Shown: one piece after another, positions 59,130 to 64,000 of the stretch
Position numbering within the stretch: the stretch's first letter is position 1
How the letters are laid out: each line of letters opens with the position of its first letter
DNA from: Nitrospira sp.
GTDB taxonomy: Bacteria > Nitrospirota > Nitrospiria > Nitrospirales > Nitrospiraceae
Direction of reading: 5' to 3'
Length of the DNA stretch: 64,000 nucleotides
NCBI GenBank assembly: GCA_015903945.1
Contig: JABMDL010000018.1
Coordinates: 1-64,000 of the forward strand
Notes under the pieces: model-generated
What the model saw: only the letters and a program-made list of their open reading frames with translations
Database searches by the model: none
What the model was told of the DNA's origin: nothing
Made by a program: the position numbers and the translations under genes

Positions 59130-59474
59130 TCAGCCCGGCGGCCAGCCCATGTGTCGGCCGCCCATGACGTGGAAATGCAGATGGAAGACGGTTTGGCCTC
59201 CGTCTCGTCCGGTATTGGCGACCAGACGAAACCCCGGATCGGCCAGCCCTTTATCTCTCGCAACTTTTGTGCAGGCCAAGAGCAACCGAGCCAGCAACGG
59301 CTGATCCGACTCGCCCAGATCTTGAATGGACATCACATGCCGTTTGGGAATGACCAGTGTATGCACCGGCGCCTGTGGATGGATGTCGTCAAAGGCCAGG
59401 GTCTGGTCGTCTTCGTAAACGATCATGGCGGGAATTGTTTTTTCGGCGATCTTGCAAAACAGACAGGTGCTCAT
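59130..59474 (-). CDS. hinT: HIT-family nucleotide-binding protein
   Basis: 114 residues with CLFCKIAEKTIPA at the start and the histidine triad HLHFHVMGG near residue 97. Hydrolyses AMP-linked substrates. 10 bp downstream of hisIE. Confidence 0.93.
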   Translation of the reverse strand: MSTCLFCKIAEKTIPAMIVYEDDQTLAFDDIHPQAPVHTLVIPKRHVMSIQDLGESDQPLLARLLLACTKVARDKGLADPGFRLVANTGRDGGQTVFHLHFHVMGGRHMGWPPG

Positions 59475-59484
59475 CGCTCACCCC

Positions 59485-60153
59485 TCACTTCTCTGTCCTC
59501 AATCCGGACTTGCCGAATCGCTTGCCGAGCTCCTGATAGATCTGGTGGAGCTCCAGGTCGTGATACCCCAGGACCATCAGAGTGTGGAATACCAGATCTG
59601 CCACCTCATAGACGATTTCTTCTTTCTTACCGCCTTTCGAGGCCAGCAGCACCTCGCCCGCCTCTTCCGCCACTTTCTTCAGAATTTTGTCATGGCCGCC
59701 CTCGAACAGCTTTGTCGTATAGGACCCGGCTTGCGGGTGCGCGCGGCGCGCGCGGATGGTCCGTAATACCGACTCAAGAATCCCTCCCGCTGCATCCTGT
59801 GTCATTTCCCCTGTAGTCAAACCCTGTTCGTCCAGCCTGGAGAAGAAACAGGCCCGCTCGCCCGTATGGCAGGTCGGTCCGGCCGCTTGAGCTTTCACCA
59901 AGATCGTGTCCTGATCGCAATCCACAAAGAGATCTTTGACGTGCAGTATGTGACCTGACGTTTCGCCTTTTTCCCAAAGCCGATTGCGCGATCGGCTCCA
60001 AAAATGGACGCGCTTGGTTGTGAGCGTCTTGGCGATCGCCTCTTGATTCATGTAGCCCAGCATCAGCACCGACCCGTCCAGCCAATCCTGCACGACGGCC
60101 GGGAGCAGACCTTGTTGATCGAATTTGAACTGGGGTGCCGGTTCCTGGGTCAT
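59485..60153 (-). CDS. hisIE: Phosphoribosyl-AMP cyclohydrolase / phosphoribosyl-ATP pyrophosphatase
   Basis: 222 residues: HisI part with VDCDQDTILVKAQAAGPTCHTGERACFF, HisE part from about residue 125 (TIRARRAHPQAGSYTTKLFE, EEAGEVLLASKGGKKEEIVYEVADL). Two successive early steps of histidine synthesis. Confidence 0.96.
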   Translation of the reverse strand: MTQEPAPQFKFDQQGLLPAVVQDWLDGSVLMLGYMNQEAIAKTLTTKRVHFWSRSRNRLWEKGETSGHILHVKDLFVDCDQDTILVKAQAAGPTCHTGERACFFSRLDEQGLTTGEMTQDAAGGILESVLRTIRARRAHPQAGSYTTKLFEGGHDKILKKVAEEAGEVLLASKGGKKEEIVYEVADLVFHTLMVLGYHDLELHQIYQELGKRFGKSGLRTEK

Positions 60154-60157
60154 CTGC

Positions 60158-60940
60158 TCACGCGGCCTGTTCTAGAGAATCCAATCGTACGGGAATCCCA
60201 CGTTCTCTCAAATAGGTCTTTGCCTGAGGAATCGTATACGTCCGAAAGTGAAAGATCGAGGCCGCCAAGACGGCATCCGCCTTCCCCTTCACGAACCCAT
60301 CGTATAAATGGTCCAGCGTGCCGACCCCGCCGGACGCGATCACGGGAATCGACACTCGCTCCGACACGGCGGCAGTGAGCGCCAGATCATAGCCACTCTG
60401 CCTTCCGTCCTGATCCATGCTGGTCAACAACACCTCGCCGACTCCGTAGTCTTCCATCCGCTTTGCCCACTCCACCGCGTCCAAACCGGTCGGCCTGCGC
60501 CCGCCGTGCGTAAACACTTCCCATCGATCAGCGGCCGGGACCTTCTTCGCATCGATGGCCATGACGATGCACTGCGTGCCGAATCGCTGGGCCGCCTCTT
60601 TGATGAACTCGGGCCGCTCTACCGCCGCCGTGTTGATGCTGACCTTGTCCGCCCCGGCATTCAGCAAATTTCTGACATCGTCGAGTGTGCGCACGCCGCC
60701 GCCGACCGTTACCGGCATGAACACCCGCGCAGCCGTCCGTTCGACAACGTCGAGAATCGTCTTGCGGTTTTCATGGGACGCTGTGATATCCAGGAAACAG
60801 AGCTCATCCGCCCCTTCGCGATCGTAGACGACCGCCGCCTCAACCGGGTCGCCCGCGTCGCGAAGGTTGAGGAAACTCACGCCTTTCACGACACGGCCGT
60901 CCTTCACGTCGAGGCAAGGGATAATGCGTTTGGTCAGCAT
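60158..60940 (-). CDS. hisF: Imidazole glycerol phosphate synthase cyclase subunit HisF
   Basis: 260 residues of a TIM barrel: [48 protein letters not shown]. Makes IGP with HisH. Confidence 0.97.
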   Translation of the reverse strand: MLTKRIIPCLDVKDGRVVKGVSFLNLRDAGDPVEAAVVYDREGADELCFLDITASHENRKTILDVVERTAARVFMPVTVGGGVRTLDDVRNLLNAGADKVSINTAAVERPEFIKEAAQRFGTQCIVMAIDAKKVPAADRWEVFTHGGRRPTGLDAVEWAKRMEDYGVGEVLLTSMDQDGRQSGYDLALTAAVSERVSIPVIASGGVGTLDHLYDGFVKGKADAVLAASIFHFRTYTIPQAKTYLRERGIPVRLDSLEQAA

Positions 60941-60984
60941 GGAACACCGTGACCTGGTTTCAGTTCAGAGCCCCCGCCCGGTTC

Positions 60985-61710
60985 TTACAGCCCGCCGAGG
61001 GCCGTGAGCGCGGATCGATAATCCAGTTTGCCGTCATACAGCGCCTTCCCGACGATCGCGCCTTCGATCCGAGGCCCGAGCGCTCGCACCGCCAGAAGAT
61101 CCTCGACCCGGCTGATCCCCCCGGACGCGATCACGGGAAACGACGATGCAGCCGCGACTTCCTTCAACGCCGGCAGGTTCGGCCCGTTCAACATCCCATC
61201 GCGCGCAATATCCGTATAGATGACCGCCCCGATCGCCAACCCACCGACTTCTTTCAACAGATCGATGGCCCTCGTGTCCGACACCGAGGTCCAGCCCTTC
61301 ACCGCAACCTTCCCGTCTCGCGCATCGAGACCCAGCAGAATTTGCCCGGGGAACTCCCGGCACGCCTGTTCGAGAAACGCCCGATCGGTCAGCGCGGCCG
61401 TCCCCAGCACGACGCGCGACACTCCGGCCTGAAAATAGCGCCGAACCGTCTCGATGGTCCTGATCCCGCCGCCGATCTGAACTTTCACCTTCACAGTCTT
61501 CAACACGGTTTCGATCTGGGACAAATTGCGAGGTTCCCCATCTATCGCCCCGTTGAGATCCACGACATGGATCAGAGACGCCCCGCCCTCCTGCCATGTC
61601 CGTGCGACCGCCGGCACATCTTCCGAATAGACGGTTTCCGCCGCCATATCGCCCTGACGCAACCGGACACAGCGGCCGTCCTTCAAGTCGATCGCCGGGA
61701 TCACCAACAC
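60985..61710 (-). CDS. hisA: ProFAR isomerase HisA
   Basis: 241 residues of a TIM barrel: PAIDLKDGRCVRLRQGDM, VQIGGGIRTIETV, FPVIASGGISRVEDL. Precedes hisF in the operon. Confidence 0.97.
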   Translation of the reverse strand: MLVIPAIDLKDGRCVRLRQGDMAAETVYSEDVPAVARTWQEGGASLIHVVDLNGAIDGEPRNLSQIETVLKTVKVKVQIGGGIRTIETVRRYFQAGVSRVVLGTAALTDRAFLEQACREFPGQILLGLDARDGKVAVKGWTSVSDTRAIDLLKEVGGLAIGAVIYTDIARDGMLNGPNLPALKEVAAASSFPVIASGGISRVEDLLAVRALGPRIEGAIVGKALYDGKLDYRSALTALGGL

Positions 61711-61711
61711 G

Positions 61712-62452
61712 TTACTTCCCTTTTTCTCCGCCGAACGGAAACTCTTTCATGATCTCATCGACGCCGTATTCCGCCAGTTCTTCCGCCGTCACGAACATGC
61801 CGAGCCGCTGAACAAACCCCATGACATCCTCGGTCAACGGCCGTTGCCGCTCATAATACTGGCCGACCCACAACACCTGGCCGTCCGCCGCCACAACCTT
61901 GACCTCGAAGCCGACAGACGCGGCCGGGTTCGCCCCGAGCCGGCTGCCGACCCGCTCTTGATACATTGACACATAGCCCATCAATGCCGCATCCGCCTTG
62001 AGCGTCCTCGCCACCGCGGCAGCGACCGCCTCCGGCCTGACCTTGCCGACCGCCCCATCGACCGCCGAGGCTTTGACTGAATCGCCGAGCGGCACCAGGT
62101 GAAGGCCGTCCCTCGATTGGAGACGTTTCCAGAACAATTGTGTGACCCGCTCCGCCGCAGCGGCGGGGACCGAGGCGGCTTGCCTGGGAGGCGGTTCCAC
62201 ATCGGACGGTATCGCTAATGACATGTCCGGTTGCCGAACGCTCTGCGGGGTCGAAAAATAGAAATTGCCCTGGTCGCGCACCTGCGGCGTGATAATCGAG
62301 GTGAACGGCACCAGCGCTATGGACCGAACCGTATACCGCGGCAACATGTCCGACGACTCCGTCGTGACTTTCCAGCCGCTACAGCCGGCCGCCAGGACAA
62401 CCAGGAGTCCCGCCGCAAGGATCCTCCACGTCGTTCGACCCCTCCTGTTCAT
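61712..62452 (-). CDS. Putative lipoprotein embedded in the his operon
   Basis: 246 residues from the ATG at 62452, which gives the usual 4-bp overlap with the hisH stop and has GGAG 7 bp upstream. Lipobox LLVVLAAGCSGWK near residue 22. The soluble part contains VRSIALVPFTSIITPQ and ADAALMGYVSMYQERVGSRLG, reminiscent of GNA1162/LpoB-like outer-membrane lipoproteins with a TolB-like core. Not related to histidine synthesis by sequence. Confidence 0.72.
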   Translation of the reverse strand: MNRRGRTTWRILAAGLLVVLAAGCSGWKVTTESSDMLPRYTVRSIALVPFTSIITPQVRDQGNFYFSTPQSVRQPDMSLAIPSDVEPPPRQAASVPAAAAERVTQLFWKRLQSRDGLHLVPLGDSVKASAVDGAVGKVRPEAVAAAVARTLKADAALMGYVSMYQERVGSRLGANPAASVGFEVKVVAADGQVLWVGQYYERQRPLTEDVMGFVQRLGMFVTAEELAEYGVDEIMKEFPFGGEKGK

Positions 62453-63057
62453 TTCCATGCTCCAAAATTCTTGATCAACCGCAGCCCCACCCCCTGGCTT
62501 TTCTCCGGGTGAAACTGGCAGGCGACGATATTGTCCTTCCATACGCTCGACACGAAGGAGATTCCGTAGGTCGTCGTCGTCGCGGCTACGCGCTTGTCAC
62601 TGGGCTCGACGAAATAGGAGTGCACGAAGTACCACTCGGCTCCATCGGCGATCCCGTCGAACAGCGGACAGGTGCGCTGAAGGTGGACCTGGTTCCAGCC
62701 GATATGCGGCACTTTCAATGCCGGGCCTGCGGCAAATCGTCGGACCTTGCCGGGAATGATGTCGAGTCCCTTATGCGGCCCGAACTCTTCGCTCTCGGAA
62801 AACAGGACTTGCAGCCCCAGACAAATCCCCAAAAACGGCTTGCCCGATCGGATTGCCGCGTGGATCGGTTCTACCAATCCATACCGGTTGATGTTCGCCA
62901 TACAGTCGCCGAAGGCCCCAACCCCCGGCAGGACCACGTGGCTCGCATTGCCGATCACCCTGACATCGCGCGTCACCACCGCCTGATGGCCCACGGCCTC
63001 GAACGCCTTGGAGACGCTGCGGAGATTACCCATGCCGTAATCGATAATGGCAATCAT
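62449..63057 (-). CDS. hisH: IGP synthase glutamine amidotransferase subunit HisH
   Basis: 202 residues: MGNLRSVSKAFEAVG, catalytic Cys in GICLGLQVLF, and His-Glu in CQFHPEKSQGVGL. Supplies ammonia to HisF. Confidence 0.97.
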   Translation of the reverse strand: MIAIIDYGMGNLRSVSKAFEAVGHQAVVTRDVRVIGNASHVVLPGVGAFGDCMANINRYGLVEPIHAAIRSGKPFLGICLGLQVLFSESEEFGPHKGLDIIPGKVRRFAAGPALKVPHIGWNQVHLQRTCPLFDGIADGAEWYFVHSYFVEPSDKRVAATTTTYGISFVSSVWKDNIVACQFHPEKSQGVGLRLIKNFGAWK

Positions 63058-63180
63058 TGAATCTGCCTAACTTTGTGGGAGGGTAACAATACCGCAACCG
63101 GCCCGAGACTGCTACTGGCAATCTCTGGCGATAGAAGCCCTCTGTGCCTATGGCTCGCTGCTGGCTGCCTGATAAAACGG

Positions 63181-63219
63181 AAACGGGACAGACTCCTCTC
63201 TCAGAAGCCTGCCCCGTTT
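63181..63219 (-). terminator. Possible intra-operon hairpin between hisB and hisH
   Basis: AAACGGG and CCCCGTTT arms with CAGACT/AGCCTG continuing inside; followed on the minus strand by TCCGTTTTAT. May reduce transcription of hisH and later genes. Confidence 0.4.
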
Positions 63220-63253
63220 ACAACGGCAGATTTACCGACCTGCGGCAAGAAAA

Positions 63254-63862
63254 CTACAGCATCCCCTTCGTCGAGAGCACTTTCCCTGCGAGCCGCTCTT
63301 CCGGCATGGTCGCCTGATCGAGGGCTTTAGCCAGGGCCTTGAAGATGGCTTCCATGATGTGGTGGGGGTTGCGGCCGTACATCAGATTGACGTGCAGATT
63401 GAGCCCGCCGTGGGTGACAAAGGCCTGAAAGAAGTCTTCAAACAAGCCCAGGTCGAACGCTTTGATTTTCCGGTCCGGCAGATTCACGTTATACACGAGG
63501 AACGGCCGGCCGCTGAGATCGACTGTAACCTGCGCCAGGGTTTCATCGAGCGGAGCAGAGGCAAAGCCGAACCGTTTGATCCCGGCTTTTTCGCCCAGTG
63601 CCTGATGCAGGGCTTTCCCCATGACGATGCCGACATCTTCGACCGTATGATGTTCGTCGATGTCGAGATCGCCCTTGGCCTGGACCGTCAGATCGAAGAA
63701 CCCGTGCTTGGCCAGTAGCTCCAGCATGTGATCGAAGAACCGGATGCCGGTGTCGATCTTCCCCTGCCCCGACCCATCCAGCGTCCACTCGACACGGATG
63801 TCGGTTTCTTTCGTGGCGCGTTGCACACTGGCCTGCCGCGGCGTCGAGCCGTTTTTCTTCAT
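63254..63862 (-). CDS. hisB: Imidazoleglycerol-phosphate dehydratase HisB
   Basis: 202 residues, monofunctional: [30 protein letters not shown] and [17 protein letters not shown] metal sites. Step 6 of histidine synthesis. The start overlaps the upstream gene's stop by 4 bp. Confidence 0.97.
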   Translation of the reverse strand: MKKNGSTPRQASVQRATKETDIRVEWTLDGSGQGKIDTGIRFFDHMLELLAKHGFFDLTVQAKGDLDIDEHHTVEDVGIVMGKALHQALGEKAGIKRFGFASAPLDETLAQVTVDLSGRPFLVYNVNLPDRKIKAFDLGLFEDFFQAFVTHGGLNLHVNLMYGRNPHHIMEAIFKALAKALDQATMPEERLAGKVLSTKGML

Positions 63863-64000
63863 GAGAACCTGCTCTGGGCCGACTTCGCATGCGCGTCGAA
63901 CCCTTCGATATGAGCCAGCCTGATCAGCGGATCTTTAACCTTCGCCAGCTCGTGCTTGGTGTAATGAACGATATTGCTGACCTTCACATAGTCGTTCACG
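63859..64000 (-). CDS. hisD: Histidinol dehydrogenase, C-terminal end (cut by window edge)
   Basis: The last 46 codons read ...[18 protein letters not shown] then [17 protein letters not shown] and a TGA that overlaps the hisB ATG. The pattern resembles the HisD C terminus (xx-A-x-x-EGFDAHA). Short, so called mainly with help of operon position. Confidence 0.75.
   Translation of the reverse strand, partial: VNDYVKVSNIVHYTKHELAKVKDPLIRLAHIEGFDAHAKSAQSRFS

Overview
The window looks like chromosomal DNA of a complete ammonia-oxidising (comammox) Nitrospira. It carries hydroxylamine dehydrogenase haoA, with haoB, cycA (c554) and cycB (cM552), joined to a full cytochrome c maturation set (ccmI-H-G-F-E-D-C-B-A). 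The surrounding housekeeping genes have the GC-rich, minus-strand-biased look of Nitrospira. amo and nxr genes are not in the window, so ammonia and nitrite oxidation are inferred from hao plus genome style, not seen.

Layout: 1-1 kb holds the N-terminal part of a copper nitrite reductase (nirK) and a small c-type cytochrome. A lipoprotein and an M28 peptidase homologue follow. 3.9-8.2 kb is the hao cluster and 8.4-15.4 kb the ccm operon, both on the minus strand and reading toward nirK; a DUF1269 membrane protein diverges from ccmA. 16.2-27.5 kb is a core block: topA, dprA, rng, rodA, mrdA, mreD, mreC, mreB and an RDD protein. 27.6-32.7 kb mixes a SurA-N protein, a MinD-like ATPase, a Sel1 protein, a SmbP-like metal-binding protein and a queuosine-precursor transporter.

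32.9-36.9 kb is an accessory patch: three toxin-antitoxin pairs, a broken nucleotidyltransferase, a broken alpha/beta hydrolase and GT-rich repeat arrays. 37.1-51.3 kb returns to core metabolism: an M90 peptidase with a SEC-C tail, queA, a SpoIID protein, asd, leuB, leuA behind a leucine T-box riboswitch, pssA, psd, ilvC, ilvN and ilvB. RNase P RNA (rnpB), a PilZ protein, an M48 lipoprotein, an RNase HIII-type enzyme, a zinc-ribbon protein and a CAU tRNA precede the rpoD-dnaG pair. The right end is a his operon (hisD-B-H, a lipoprotein, hisA-F-IE) with a HIT protein.

How the parts work together: HAO, its membrane partner and two tetrahaem cytochromes carry electrons from hydroxylamine to the quinone pool. 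The neighbouring Ccm machinery attaches the roughly 16 haems this requires per set of proteins, and NirK can act on nitrite/NO in the periplasm. Branched-chain amino acid synthesis is clustered and its leuA gene is controlled by uncharged tRNA-Leu. Non-standard items are a palindromic dispersed element found twice directly after stop codons, 49-bp near-identical direct repeats flanking a toxin-antitoxin pair, and a higBA promoter that predicts a leaderless mRNA.
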